From positions 1 to 52,599 of the forward strand of contig JAGXFI010000127.1 in the NCBI GenBank assembly GCA_024637305.1: 52,599 nucleotides of DNA. The letters run 5' to 3'. This DNA comes from Sulfitobacter sp. Its GTDB lineage: Bacteria; Pseudomonadota; Alphaproteobacteria; Rhodobacterales; Rhodobacteraceae. The translations under genes were made by a program, and so were the position numbers. Below, piece by piece: positions 23,634 to 32,685 of this stretch. The notes beneath the pieces were generated by a model, which worked only from the letters and a program-made list of their open reading frames with translations, had not been told where the DNA came from and made no database searches. Position 1 is the first letter of the stretch, and every line of letters starts with the position of its first letter.

Positions 23634-26417
23634 GTGGAGGGCTTTTTGATCCTGATGGTGGTCATCGCCATCGCCGTTCCGGTTGTGGTGATCGTTATTC
23701 TGTTCGGGCATTTTTCGCTGCGTGGAAGGCTGGCACGGGCAGAGCAGTCGATACGTGATCTGCAAGACCATACCCAGATGCTGGAGCGCAGGCTGCGTGA
23801 TGAGGTTGCCGAGCCAATAGCCCCGGACGCGGAAAAATCCGCGCCGCAGGTCACCCCGCAAGGCGAAAGAGACCCCGTAAAGACGAAAAACCCGCCGCCG
23901 CTCCCGGATTACACGCCACCACCCCCACCGCGACCAAGCGAACCGCCACGGGCAACACCGGTTGCGGACATACTTGCGGCCTTTGGCTCTTGGTTGCAGC
24001 AAAACTGGTTTTACGCGGTCTCGGCGCTGTCGCTTGCGCTGGCGGGAATCTTTCTGGTGCAATACGGCATGGAAAACGGGCTGTTGCCCCCCCGCGCGCG
24101 CGTCTTCGCCGCGCTGGTGTTCGGGTCAGCGTTGGTGGGTGCCGGGGAATACATCCGCCGGCGCTTTGGCGACGACGAGCAAAGCGTGACGGCCTATCTG
24201 CCTTCGGTATTTTCAGGTGCGGGTATCGTCACCTTGTTCGGTGCGATCCTGTCGGCAAGGTTGCTGTATGACCTGATCGGCGGAGGGCCTGCCATGACCG
24301 GCATGGTGGCGATTGCACTGCTGGCGGTGGTGTTGGGCTGGCTGCACGGACCGCTCTTGGCGGCTGTCGGGGTGATCGGAGCTTTTGCTGCCCCCCTTGT
24401 GCTGGGCAGTTCGAGTTCGGATGCCAGCCTTTTGTTCGTCTATTTCACCATCGTCGCTGCACTGGGTCTGGGCGTCGATACAATCCGCCGGTGGAGCTGG
24501 GTGTCGGCGCTGACCGTGGTGCTGGGCTATCTAGCGGGGTGGGGGCTGTGGAGCACGTCCCGTACCACGCTGGACACGGCTGCGATTGTGTATTTCGCGG
24601 GTCTGCCCCTGCTGGCAATCATCATTCCCGCGCGAAGCCTGATGCCCGATCACGCAGGACGCGGTTTCGTTTCTGCAATGCTCAGGGATGTGGGCGACAA
24701 AACGGATGGGCGACGTCTGCCGGAATTTCCGACGCTGCTGGCGTTCGGTACCGTGGCCGCAAGCGCCTTTCTGCTTTTCACCTTCTGGCATTCCGGCGAG
24801 GTGGAGATATGGTTCAGCGTCTCGGCGCTGGCGGGTCTTACGATGGTGCTGATCATCTGGTCCACAAACGCGCGGGCGTTGCAGGAACTGGCAGCATTGC
24901 CCGGTGGGGTGCTTCTTTTGTCGGTCTTTGCGCAGGCAGAGGGCCGTTCCGCCACCTTCCGCGCCTTTCAATCCACCTATGAAGCGAACGCCGACGCTGG
25001 CTGGCCTTGGGCTGTGACCGGTCTTGTCGCGCTGGCTGTCCTGATTTCCATACTCGCGGTCTGGCGGTCGCTGAGCGGCGGAGCGCTGCGGTATGTCTGG
25101 GCCGTTGCCGGGGCAGTTTACGCACCCGCAATGGCAATCCTTCTCGAAGTCAGCTGGCGACCGGGCGCGGTGATCGGTGCCTATCCTTGGGGGCTGCACG
25201 CGGCGGCACTGGCTGCGATCATGGTGGTCTTTGCGGAACGTTTTGCCCGGCACGATGGTGAACACCGATTGCGGGTCAGTTTCGCCGTCATGTCTGCCCT
25301 GTCGTGTCTTGCCTTCGCGTTTGTCGTGGTTCTCAGCACGACCGCCCTTACGCTGGCGCTTGCGGTCACCGTCGTCACCGCCGCGGCACTGGATCAAAGA
25401 TGGAACCTCAGACCGCTGATGTATTTCATCGTCGTGGGTGTCGCTGTGCTTGGGTACCGACTTGTGGTTGATCCGGGGCTGGAATTCGGCCGGTACGGCT
25501 ATCTGCCCGAAATGTTGCTGGCCTATGGCGGGACATTCGCCGGGTTCGTTGTGGCGCTGTATTTGCTGCGCGGACTGGACCGGCCGGCGGGGCAGGTCGT
25601 GCTGGACAGCGCGGCCTGGTCCACGGGAGGCATGCTGCTGAGCTTGCTGATCCTGCGCTGGATCGACGCGCAGGCACCAGCGGGGTCGAGCAACAGTCAC
25701 TGGTCGCTGGGGCTGATCGCGTCGATCTGGCTGGGGCTCGGGCTGGCGCAGCTACAGCGCACCTGCGTGGGCGGGGCGCTATACCGTTTGCGTTTCGGTC
25801 TGGCCGGGCTGTTCTTTCTGTTCGGTGCAGGTGGGATCCTGACCGGATTGAGCGCGTCCAACCCGTTGTTCAACCGGTGGCAAGCGGAGCCTGTCCTAGG
25901 TCCTGCCCTTATCAACACGCTTGCTGCGGCGTATCTCTTGCCCGGACTGATCCTTTTGCTTGGTGCCATGCGCCTGCAACATGTGGACAAACGGCTGCGG
26001 TTCTTGCTTGCGGTTTCGGGCGGCGGGCTTGCGGTTTTTTGGATCATCCTCGTGATCCGGCACTTCTGGCAAGGGGCGGAAGGCGTGCCGATTTATCGCG
26101 GATTTGGACAACCGGAGCTTTACAGCTATACGATCGCGTTGTTGGCTACGGGGGCGGGGCTGTTCTATCAATCGCTCGCACGCCGCTCTGCCATCATGCG
26201 CAAAGCCGGACTTGCGGTGATCGGACTGGCCGTCGCAAAGGTGTTCCTGATCGATATTTCCGGTCTCGAAGGGTTGACGCGGGTATTCTCGTTGCTGGCG
26301 CTTGGCCTGTCGCTGGCGGGGCTTGCATGGCTCAACCGCTGGGCAAAAGGCACCTATGATGGTGGAAGCGATGGCGGGCACCCTCCCGCGCTGCCGGACG
26401 CCCCGTCAAAGATTTGA
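23634..26417 (+). CDS. Large DUF2339 polytopic membrane protein
   Basis: 927 residues from a GTG at 23634 with GGAGG six bases upstream. The N-terminus is a single membrane segment followed by a charged helical part (SLRGRLARAEQSIRDLQDHT, likely coiled coil) and a Pro-rich linker (about 80-110). From about residue 115 to the end run some 25 hydrophobic segments, the pattern of DUF2339. The C-terminal LAVAKVFLIDISGLEGLTRVFSLL is characteristic of the family. Function is unknown; members are often found in proteobacterial envelope loci and some are proposed to act in polysaccharide or cell-wall processes. It follows the secreted PG-binding-like protein by 35 bp and may be co-expressed. Confidence 0.88.
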   Translation: MEGFLILMVVIAIAVPVVVIVILFGHFSLRGRLARAEQSIRDLQDHTQMLERRLRDEVAEPIAPDAEKSAPQVTPQGERDPVKTKNPPPLPDYTPPPPPRPSEPPRATPVADILAAFGSWLQQNWFYAVSALSLALAGIFLVQYGMENGLLPPRARVFAALVFGSALVGAGEYIRRRFGDDEQSVTAYLPSVFSGAGIVTLFGAILSARLLYDLIGGGPAMTGMVAIALLAVVLGWLHGPLLAAVGVIGAFAAPLVLGSSSSDASLLFVYFTIVAALGLGVDTIRRWSWVSALTVVLGYLAGWGLWSTSRTTLDTAAIVYFAGLPLLAIIIPARSLMPDHAGRGFVSAMLRDVGDKTDGRRLPEFPTLLAFGTVAASAFLLFTFWHSGEVEIWFSVSALAGLTMVLIIWSTNARALQELAALPGGVLLLSVFAQAEGRSATFRAFQSTYEANADAGWPWAVTGLVALAVLISILAVWRSLSGGALRYVWAVAGAVYAPAMAILLEVSWRPGAVIGAYPWGLHAAALAAIMVVFAERFARHDGEHRLRVSFAVMSALSCLAFAFVVVLSTTALTLALAVTVVTAAALDQRWNLRPLMYFIVVGVAVLGYRLVVDPGLEFGRYGYLPEMLLAYGGTFAGFVVALYLLRGLDRPAGQVVLDSAAWSTGGMLLSLLILRWIDAQAPAGSSNSHWSLGLIASIWLGLGLAQLQRTCVGGALYRLRFGLAGLFFLFGAGGILTGLSASNPLFNRWQAEPVLGPALINTLAAAYLLPGLILLLGAMRLQHVDKRLRFLLAVSGGGLAVFWIILVIRHFWQGAEGVPIYRGFGQPELYSYTIALLATGAGLFYQSLARRSAIMRKAGLAVIGLAVAKVFLIDISGLEGLTRVFSLLALGLSLAGLAWLNRWAKGTYDGGSDGGHPPALPDAPSKI

Positions 26418-26441
26418 ACCAAAAGAACGCCTGACGCAGTC

Positions 26442-26470
26442 TTGCCCCTTGCTGGGTGCGACCCTATAAG
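26442..26470 (+). promoter_or_regulatory. Candidate sigma-70 promoter of the ileS leader
   Basis: TTGCCC (26442-26447) and TATAAG (26465-26470) are separated by 17 bp, the preferred spacing. Transcription would start around 26477-26479, just before the leader peptide ATG at 26481, making that start almost leaderless. No other good promoter lies between the DUF2339 stop and ileS. Confidence 0.6.
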
Positions 26471-26480
26471 CGTGGCCAAG

Positions 26481-26534
26481 ATGGATCGCATTACTTGCAT
26501 CATTCGAATTACTTCCCCGGCGCTCGTTTCCTGA
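26481..26534 (+). CDS. Putative isoleucine-rich leader peptide of ileS
   Basis: A 17-codon open frame reads MDRITCIIRITSPALVS. Four of the 17 codons are isoleucine (ATT, ATC, ATT, ATT), two of them adjacent, and the gene downstream encodes isoleucyl-tRNA synthetase. The stop codon lies within a strong hairpin. This is the layout of a ribosome-mediated attenuation leader: ribosomes stall at Ile codons when charged tRNA-Ile is scarce. No strong ribosome site precedes the ATG, but the likely transcription start is only a few bases upstream, so leaderless translation is possible. The inference rests on position, codon content and structure; conservation could not be tested here. Confidence 0.55.
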   Translation: MDRITCIIRITSPALVS

Positions 26535-26567
26535 GACGCCGGGCCAAGGTGCTTGAGATGCTCGCAC
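26516..26567 (+). promoter_or_regulatory. Candidate attenuator hairpins upstream of ileS
   Basis: First stem: CCCGGCGCTC (26516-26525) pairs with GAG-A-CGCCGGG (26533-26543), ten pairs with one bulged A and loop GTTTCCT. It begins six bases after the last Ile codon of the leader peptide, so a stalled ribosome would cover its left arm. Second stem: GTGC-TT-GAG (26549-26557) pairs with CTC-GCAC (26561-26567) around ATG. The second is followed only by AAAATTTCTCC, a poor U tract, so transcription termination is not certain; the mechanism could be translational. Confidence 0.45.
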
Positions 26568-26610
26568 TGACCTGAAAATTTCTCCGATACTGCAAAGAGG
26601 ACGCCAGCCG

Positions 26611-29529
26611 ATGTGCGCCGAAACGCCCGAGTACAAAGAAACACTGAACCTGCCCAAGACCGATTTCCCGATGCGCGCGGGTCTGCCCAAACGCGAGCCG
26701 GAATGGCTGGCGCGCTGGGAGAAGATCGGCGTCTATGATCGCCTGCGCGAGAAGGAAGGACGCGAAGTCTTTACGCTGCATGACGGTCCGCCCTATGCAA
26801 ACGGGCATCTGCATATCGGCCACGCGCTGAACAAGACGATCAAGGACATGATCGTCCGGTCCCATCAGATGATGGGATTTGATGCACGCTATATCCCCGG
26901 TTGGGATTGTCACGGTCTGCCCATCGAATGGAAGATCGAAGAACAGTACCGCAAGAAGGGGCGTGACAAGGATCAGGTCCCGATCAACGAATTCCGCGCC
27001 GAATGCCGCGAGTTTGCAAGCGGCTGGGTCGATATCCAGCGCGAGGAGTTCAAGCGTCTCGGCATCACGGGCAACTGGGCTAATCCCTATCTGACGATGG
27101 ATTTCCACGCCGAGCGGGTGATCGCCGAGGAATTCATGAAATTCCTGATGAACGGGACGCTTTATCAAGGCTCCAAGCCGGTGATGTGGTCACCGGTAGA
27201 GCAGACCGCCCTTGCCGAGGCAGAGGTTGAGTATCACGACAAGGACAGCTTTACCGTTTGGGTGAAGTTCAAGGTTGTACAGACGGGTGACGCGACGCTC
27301 GACGGGGCGCAGGTGGTTATCTGGACGACGACGCCCTGGACCATGCCTTCCAACAAGGCTGTAGTCTGGGGTGACGAAATTTCCTACGGCCTTTACGAAG
27401 TGACTGGTCGCCCCGAGGAATGTTGGGTCAATATCGGGGACCGCTATCTTTTGGCCGATAATCTGGCGGAGGACGTGCTAAGCCGGGCGCGGCTGGAAGA
27501 AGGCATGTATCGTCGCCTCTGCGACGTCAAACCGGAAGACCTGCGCAAGATCAAGCTAAAGCATCCCCTCGCCGGGGCCGAAGGGTCCAACGGCGAATGG
27601 GATGGACTGCGCGATTTCCGGGCGGCGGATTTCGTGACCGACACCGAAGGTACCGGTTTCGTCCATTGCGCCCCCAGCCACGGGCTGGAGGAATACGAAC
27701 TTTACCGCGATCTGGGCATGTTGGGCGAGGTCATTACCTACAACGTCAACCCGGATGGCCGGTTTCGCGACGACCTGCCGTTTTTCGGCGGCAAGGCGAT
27801 CCTCAAGCCGAATGGCAAGGAGGGCAACGCGAACGCGGCGATCATCGAAAAGCTTGTCGAGGTCGGTGGGCTGCTGGCGCGGGGCAAGATCACGCACAGC
27901 TATCCCCATTCATGGCGCTCCAAGGCTCCAGTTATCTATCGCAACACGCCGCAGTGGTTCGCGGCAATCGACAAGGTGGTCGGCGACGGGTTGGACATGC
28001 ACGGAAAAACGATCCGTGAACGTGCATTGACCGAGATCGACAATGTGAACTGGACGCCGAAATCCGGGCGCAATCGCCTGCATTCCATGATAGAGGCACG
28101 ACCCGACTGGGTGCTCAGCCGTCAACGCGCCTGGGGTGTCCCGCTGACCTGCTTTACCAAGAAAGGCGCTTTGCCCACGGACGAGGATTTCCTTCTGCGC
28201 AATCCGCAGGTCAATCGCCGCATCACCTCGGCGTTCGAGGCTGAGGGCGCTGATGCGTGGTATGAAGAGGGGGCGAAAAAGCGATTCCTCGAAGGCATCG
28301 TGAACCCTGATGATTACGAACAGGTGACAGACATCCTGGACGTTTGGTTCGACAGCGGTTCGACCCATGCCTTTACCCTGCGCGACCGGCCCGATGGCAC
28401 AGAAGACGGGATCGCGGACGTGTATATGGAAGGCACCGACCAGCACCGCGGATGGTTCCATTCTTCGCTGTTGCAATCGGTCGGGACGACCGGACATGCG
28501 CCCTATCGCAATGTGGTCACGCACGGTTTTACGCTGGATGCCAAGGGCATGAAGATGTCCAAATCCATCGGCAATACCATCGTGCCGCAAAAGATCGTGG
28601 ACCAGTACGGTGCCGACATCCTGCGGCTGTGGGTGGCACAGACCGATTACACGGCCGATCAACGCATCGGTGACGAGATCCTAAAGGGTGTTGCCGACAG
28701 CTACCGCCGCTTGCGCAATACGATGCGCTATATGCTGGGGTCCTTGAACGATTTCAGCGAGGCCGACCGTGTCGACCCCGCCGAGATGCCAGAGTTGGAG
28801 CGCTATATCCTGCACCGGCTTGCGGAGCTGGATGAAGTCGTCCGCGAAGGCTATGCGCGATTTGACTTTCAGGGTGTTTCTCAGGCGGTTTTCACTTTCG
28901 CCACGCTCGATTTGTCGGCGTTCTACTTCGATATCCGCAAAGACGCGCTTTATTGTGATGGCGACACGCTGCGGCGGCGGTCGGCCCGGACGGTTCTGGA
29001 TATCTTGTTCCACCGCCTGACGACGTGGCTGGCCCCCGTGCTTGTTTTCACGATGGAAGAAGTCTGGCTTGAGCGTTTCCCTGGCGAAGAAAGCTCGGTG
29101 CATCTGGTAGATATTCCTGAGACGCCGAAATCGTGGTTGAACGCAGAACTGGCGGCGAAATGGGCAAAGGTGCGTGCCGCACGGCGCGTCGTGACGGCGG
29201 CTCTCGAAGTGGAGAGGACTGGGAAAGTCATCGGCGCCTCGCTTGAGGCTGCACCGATCGTTTACGTTGCGGACCCTGCACAGCGGGCAGCGCTCCAGAG
29301 CGTGTCCTTCGAGGATGTCACGATCACTTCGGACATCGAGGTAACGGGCGATCCTGCGCCCGAAAACGCCTTCCGGATGCCGGAGACAGGGGGCGTCGCA
29401 GTCGTCTTCGCCAAGGCGAAGGGTGACAAATGCGCGCGCTGCTGGAAGGTTCTGCCGGATGTCGGCACGCACAACCATACAGGTGTATGTGCGCGCTGCG
29501 ATGAGGCGGTTGCGCAGGTTTCGGATTGA
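26611..29529 (+). CDS. ileS: Isoleucyl-tRNA synthetase
   Basis: 972 residues. Class I synthetase signatures are complete: GHLHIGHALN (HIGH, about residue 67), the IleS-specific GWDCHGLPIEWKIEE, the editing (CP1) domain with VIWTTTPWTMPSN, and the KMSKS loop KGMKMSKSIGN (about 647). The C-terminus has the zinc-binding CARCWKVLPDVG ... CARCDEA. It charges tRNA-Ile and hydrolyses mischarged Val-tRNA-Ile. The ATG at 26611 is preceded by AGAGGA. It stands behind a promoter, an Ile-rich leader peptide and two hairpins, which suggests control by the level of charged tRNA-Ile. It is followed by ogt after 31 bp. Confidence 0.98.
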   Translation: MCAETPEYKETLNLPKTDFPMRAGLPKREPEWLARWEKIGVYDRLREKEGREVFTLHDGPPYANGHLHIGHALNKTIKDMIVRSHQMMGFDARYIPGWDCHGLPIEWKIEEQYRKKGRDKDQVPINEFRAECREFASGWVDIQREEFKRLGITGNWANPYLTMDFHAERVIAEEFMKFLMNGTLYQGSKPVMWSPVEQTALAEAEVEYHDKDSFTVWVKFKVVQTGDATLDGAQVVIWTTTPWTMPSNKAVVWGDEISYGLYEVTGRPEECWVNIGDRYLLADNLAEDVLSRARLEEGMYRRLCDVKPEDLRKIKLKHPLAGAEGSNGEWDGLRDFRAADFVTDTEGTGFVHCAPSHGLEEYELYRDLGMLGEVITYNVNPDGRFRDDLPFFGGKAILKPNGKEGNANAAIIEKLVEVGGLLARGKITHSYPHSWRSKAPVIYRNTPQWFAAIDKVVGDGLDMHGKTIRERALTEIDNVNWTPKSGRNRLHSMIEARPDWVLSRQRAWGVPLTCFTKKGALPTDEDFLLRNPQVNRRITSAFEAEGADAWYEEGAKKRFLEGIVNPDDYEQVTDILDVWFDSGSTHAFTLRDRPDGTEDGIADVYMEGTDQHRGWFHSSLLQSVGTTGHAPYRNVVTHGFTLDAKGMKMSKSIGNTIVPQKIVDQYGADILRLWVAQTDYTADQRIGDEILKGVADSYRRLRNTMRYMLGSLNDFSEADRVDPAEMPELERYILHRLAELDEVVREGYARFDFQGVSQAVFTFATLDLSAFYFDIRKDALYCDGDTLRRRSARTVLDILFHRLTTWLAPVLVFTMEEVWLERFPGEESSVHLVDIPETPKSWLNAELAAKWAKVRAARRVVTAALEVERTGKVIGASLEAAPIVYVADPAQRAALQSVSFEDVTITSDIEVTGDPAPENAFRMPETGGVAVVFAKAKGDKCARCWKVLPDVGTHNHTGVCARCDEAVAQVSD

Positions 29530-29560
29530 GGTCCGCGCGATTGCATCGAATAACCGGAAC

Positions 29561-30016
29561 ATGATGCAACGCACGGTTCCCTCGCAATTCGGCGATCTGA
29601 CCCTGTCCGCAACGGACGGGGTCATCGTCGGATTGTCGTGGGGCGTTGCGCCACATCAGGACGCCAGCGATTTATTGGACGAAGCGGCGCGGCAACTGGT
29701 GGCCTATGATGCGGGTGAACTGAAAGCCTTCGATCTCCCGCTGCGCATCTTTGGCACAGCGTTCAAGCGCGAGGTCTGCGCCGCCATGTCGGACATTCCT
29801 TTTGGCGAGACGGTCACCTACGGAGATATCGCCAAGGCGCTGGGCGTGCCTGCGCAGGCAGTTGGGCAGGCCTGCGGCGGCAATCCGATTCCGGTGATCA
29901 TCCCGTGTCATCGCGTTCTGGGGGCCAAAGGGCTGACCGGCTTTTCCGGAGCGGGCGGAGTCGAGACCAAAGTCGCCCTGCTTCGGCACGAAGGCGCGGG
30001 CGGATTTCTTATCTGA
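29561..30016 (+). CDS. ogt: Methylated-DNA-[protein]-cysteine S-methyltransferase
   Basis: 151 residues from the ATG at 29561. The active-site motif is IPCHRVLG, and the helix-turn-helix-like ETVTYGDIAKALGVPAQAVGQACGGNP holds the DNA-binding part with the Arg finger position replaced by Gln-Ala (AVGQA in place of the usual AVGxA), still within family variation. The protein removes the alkyl group from O6-methylguanine by suicide transfer to its cysteine. The longer frame to 29423 lies inside ileS and is rejected. It may be transcribed with ileS. The 3' end overlaps the convergent pcs gene by 8 bp. Confidence 0.92.
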   Translation: MMQRTVPSQFGDLTLSATDGVIVGLSWGVAPHQDASDLLDEAARQLVAYDAGELKAFDLPLRIFGTAFKREVCAAMSDIPFGETVTYGDIAKALGVPAQAVGQACGGNPIPVIIPCHRVLGAKGLTGFSGAGGVETKVALLRHEGAGGFLI

Positions 30017-30713
30017 GCGACTGGCCGCGTTCATAGAGGAACTGCTGCGCGATGCCGGCAAAGGTCAGGTAAAGCGACGTGACCACCAGGCCCCACTGTG
30101 CCCAGCTTTCCGGATGAAAATTCACCACGGCTGCCCATCCGGCAAAGAACGTCCATGCCATCGCCATTGGCAGCGTGACCGGGCGCCAGCGTTCAGTGCG
30201 GACGGGGTGCACGAATTTCAGCGGTACGAACATTGTGATGGACAGGAAGGTCACGAGGACCAGACTGGTATACCATTGCAGATCCAGCGCAAAGATCACC
30301 AGCACCAGCATATTCCAGCAGCCCGGAAACCCGGAAAAGCTGTTGTCCTTGGTTTTCATGCGCGTATCCGCGAAATAAAGCGCCGAGGTGAAGGTGACGA
30401 TGATGATCATCAACCAGCCGCTCCAGCCATCCATCAGGCCGGACGTGAACAGCGCGAAGGCTGGAATGAATACATAGGTCAGATAGTCGATGATGAGGTC
30501 CAATAGGACACCATCGAATTCCGGCGCGTTCTTGTTCACATCGTATTTGCGGGCCAGCGGACCGTCGATACCATCCACGAAAAATGCGACGACGAGCCAG
30601 AAAAACATCACGTCATAGCGCGCCTGGACCGCGGCGAGCATCGCCAGCATAGCAAAGACAGCACCTGTGGCGGTCAGCAAGTGTACGAGAAGGGCTTTGT
30701 GTGCGGCTGTCAT
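30009..30713 (-). CDS. pcs: Phosphatidylcholine synthase
   Basis: 234 residues with about eight membrane segments. The CDP-alcohol phosphotransferase motif is DGPLARKYDVNKNAPEFDG then LLDLIID, that is DG-x2-AR-x(n)-G-x3-D-x3-D, and the sequence FSGFPGCWNMLVLVIFAL is typical of Pcs. It condenses CDP-diacylglycerol with choline directly to phosphatidylcholine, a route found in alphaproteobacteria and some other symbionts and marine bacteria. It is a single gene, 47 bp downstream of xerC on the same strand; co-transcription with xerC is possible. Confidence 0.93.
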   Translation of the reverse strand: MTAAHKALLVHLLTATGAVFAMLAMLAAVQARYDVMFFWLVVAFFVDGIDGPLARKYDVNKNAPEFDGVLLDLIIDYLTYVFIPAFALFTSGLMDGWSGWLMIIIVTFTSALYFADTRMKTKDNSFSGFPGCWNMLVLVIFALDLQWYTSLVLVTFLSITMFVPLKFVHPVRTERWRPVTLPMAMAWTFFAGWAAVVNFHPESWAQWGLVVTSLYLTFAGIAQQFLYERGQSLR

Positions 30714-30760
30714 CTGACCTGTCTCGCAAATCGGGGGCGGGGATGCAAAAGGAAAAGCGT

Positions 30761-31687
30761 TCAGGCTTTGGGATGTGAAGCGTTGTAGACCTCAAGCAAG
30801 CGCACGGTGTCCACCGCAGTATAGGCCTGCGTTGTGCTAAGCGAAGCATGGCCGAGCAGTTCCTGAATGGCGCGCAGATCTCCGCCAGCGTCCAAAAGAT
30901 GCGTGGCAAAGCTGTGGCGCATGGCGTGCGGGGTTGCCGAGGCAGGGAGGCCAAGCTGCATGCGCGCCGACGCCATGACCTTCTGGATCGCTCCGGGGGA
31001 CAGTTTGCCGCCACGTATTGCGCGAAACAGGGGAGCCTGCGGTTCTTGGTGAAACGGGCACAGCCGCAGATAGGCCGCTACCGCTTGTTGTGCGGCAGGC
31101 AAGACCGGAACGACCCGTTCCTTGCCGCCCTTGCCGCTGATCCGCAGCACGTCGGGCAGGGGAGCGTCCGCACCCATGAGACCAAGCGCCTCGGAAATCC
31201 GAAGACCGCAACCCCACAGAAGCGTCAGCACCGCGATGTCGCGTGCAGCAACCCAAGGGGCACGGGCCTGCTCGCCGACGCAGTCGATCAGCTCTTTCGC
31301 CGCGTCCACGGCAAGAGGTCGCGGCAGCTTTCTGGTGAACTTTGGCGCGCGGGTCATCAGGACGGCGGTAGGTTCGAAACCTTCACGCTCGGACAGCCAG
31401 CGATAGAATGCTTTGACCGCCGACAGTTTGCGCGCCATCGAACGCGACCCGACGCCGGTGGTGCGGGTCTGCGCCATCCACGCGCGCATGTCGCTGACAG
31501 TAATCGCGGCAAGTGCCGCCAGACCCTGATGACTGCCGTGGTGCATCGCCATGAACGCGAGGAATTCCGTGACATCCCCCTGATAGGCGGTAACCGTATT
31601 TTCCGCTGCACCCTTGAGAGCGCGCTGATGGGAAAGCCAGGTTTGCAGCGCGTCACGCGCTACCGGGCTGATCAGCGTGGCCGTCAA
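30761..31687 (-). CDS. xerC: Tyrosine recombinase XerC
   Basis: 308 residues. The N-terminal SAM-like core-binding domain (about 10-100) is followed by the catalytic domain with the five tyrosine-recombinase residues in GCGLRISEALGL (Arg), GKGGKERVVPV (Lys), HAMRHSFATHLL (His and Arg), LGHASLSTTQ (His) and TTQAYT (Tyr). With XerD it resolves chromosome dimers at dif near the cell-division septum. The start is TTG at 31687, overlapping the stop of the DUF484 gene, a pairing seen in many proteobacteria. No prophage or integron genes surround it, so it is the chromosomal Xer rather than an integrase. Confidence 0.95.
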   Translation of the reverse strand: MTATLISPVARDALQTWLSHQRALKGAAENTVTAYQGDVTEFLAFMAMHHGSHQGLAALAAITVSDMRAWMAQTRTTGVGSRSMARKLSAVKAFYRWLSEREGFEPTAVLMTRAPKFTRKLPRPLAVDAAKELIDCVGEQARAPWVAARDIAVLTLLWGCGLRISEALGLMGADAPLPDVLRISGKGGKERVVPVLPAAQQAVAAYLRLCPFHQEPQAPLFRAIRGGKLSPGAIQKVMASARMQLGLPASATPHAMRHSFATHLLDAGGDLRAIQELLGHASLSTTQAYTAVDTVRLLEVYNASHPKA

Positions 31688-32406
31688 GACAGCCAGCGGC
31701 GCATTGCCCGTTCGAACACGCCGGTAAAGAACGCCAACAGGTCTGTGCCATGTTGCGGACCGAACATATGCGGATCTTCCGCGCCTATCACCAGCATGCC
31801 GGGCAACCGGCCTTCGCCGAAATCGAGTTTGAGGCAGGCTTCGGAGCCGATCCAGATATGGTTCGCGCCGAACACCTGTTCGGATGCGTTCTGCACCTGA
31901 CGCAAAGTGACCTGACGCACCGTGCCGCCGCGCCCCTGAGTAAGGTAATCATCGATAAAACCCGGTTCGGCCACGCTGAGAACATCGCCCAGCCGTTTGA
32001 CGGCAGGATCATTGTCGTTCTGGACGGATTCCAAAACCAGTCGCACCGCGTCTACACGCAGGATGTCCGCCACATCGCCGCCCAGATCGCGCAGGAAGCT
32101 TTCGAATTCGACCGGATCGAGCATCCGCAAGATCGCACGATGAATTTGATTGGTCCCGGCAAGATTTTCGTATGCCGCCGCAATCACACTGCGGTGCGTG
32201 TCTTCGAGACGGTCTAGCCGCGTCTCCAACCGCTCCATTGCGATGCCGCGCAGGTCGACGATATTGCCGCCCATGGCGCGCTCGTTCGCGGCAATCAACG
32301 CCTGCATCACGTCGCTGTCATCCAGGATGAGGTCTGGACGCAGAATGATCGCTTCACGCAGTTCATCGTCGATCTTGGGCTGGGCCAATTTCGGTGTAGG
32401 GCTCAT
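31684..32406 (-). CDS. DUF484 (GAF-like) protein upstream of xerC
   Basis: About 240 residues from the ATG at 32406 (AGAGAG upstream); a start at 32436 would add ten residues. The family opening IDDELREAIILRPDLILDDSDVMQALI, a long coiled-coil helix (about 55-90) and a C-terminal GAF-like region ending EDPHMFGPQHGTDLLAFFTGVFERAMRRWLS match DUF484, which neighbours xerC in many proteobacteria. Biochemical role unknown. Translational coupling to xerC through TTGA overlap. A promoter is likely at 32459-32487. Confidence 0.9.
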   Translation of the reverse strand: MSPTPKLAQPKIDDELREAIILRPDLILDDSDVMQALIAANERAMGGNIVDLRGIAMERLETRLDRLEDTHRSVIAAAYENLAGTNQIHRAILRMLDPVEFESFLRDLGGDVADILRVDAVRLVLESVQNDNDPAVKRLGDVLSVAEPGFIDDYLTQGRGGTVRQVTLRQVQNASEQVFGANHIWIGSEACLKLDFGEGRLPGMLVIGAEDPHMFGPQHGTDLLAFFTGVFERAMRRWLS

Positions 32407-32458
32407 GCTGCTCTCTTTTTCGTTTTCCAGCTTCATAACACGCTCTGCTTTTCAAATC

Positions 32459-32487
32459 TGTATAAAATTTAATTGAGAATTCGTTAA
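32459..32487 (-). promoter_or_regulatory. Candidate promoter of the DUF484-xerC-pcs unit
   Basis: On the minus strand TTAACG (32487-32482) and TATACA (32464-32459) are 17 bp apart in a clearly AT-rich stretch. Transcription would start near 32452, upstream of both possible DUF484 starts. Confidence 0.5.
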
Positions 32488-32644
32488 CTCGAGTGGTTCA
32501 ATCCTTGCGGGACTGTGTCGCAGAATCGAATATTGGGTACTGGGAACAATAGTCTCGTCATGTCCAAAGACTAGCAGTCAGTTCAGGGTCCGACAAAGCT
32601 TCAAGTTGCTGCAGGCTTGCGATTGTTCGGAGCTTTGCAAGATT

Positions 32645-32667
32645 GCCGGCCGATGTTGTCGGCCGGC
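32645..32667 (-). terminator. Perfect 9-bp hairpin after the transaldolase gene
   Basis: GCCGGCCGA-TGTTG-TCGGCCGGC is a perfect stem of nine pairs with a five-base loop, 18 bp downstream of the tal stop on the minus strand. It is followed on that strand by AATCTTGC, not a true U run, so termination may be partial. The remaining bases up to the DUF484 gene hold only the candidate promoter. Confidence 0.5.
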
Positions 32668-32685
32668 CACGCTCAAGCGGTCGCG

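Noticed and set aside
30761-31687. XerC considered as a mobile-element integrase
   Set aside because: It is coupled to DUF484, the usual chromosomal neighbour, and no att repeats, phage genes or composition change are visible around it.
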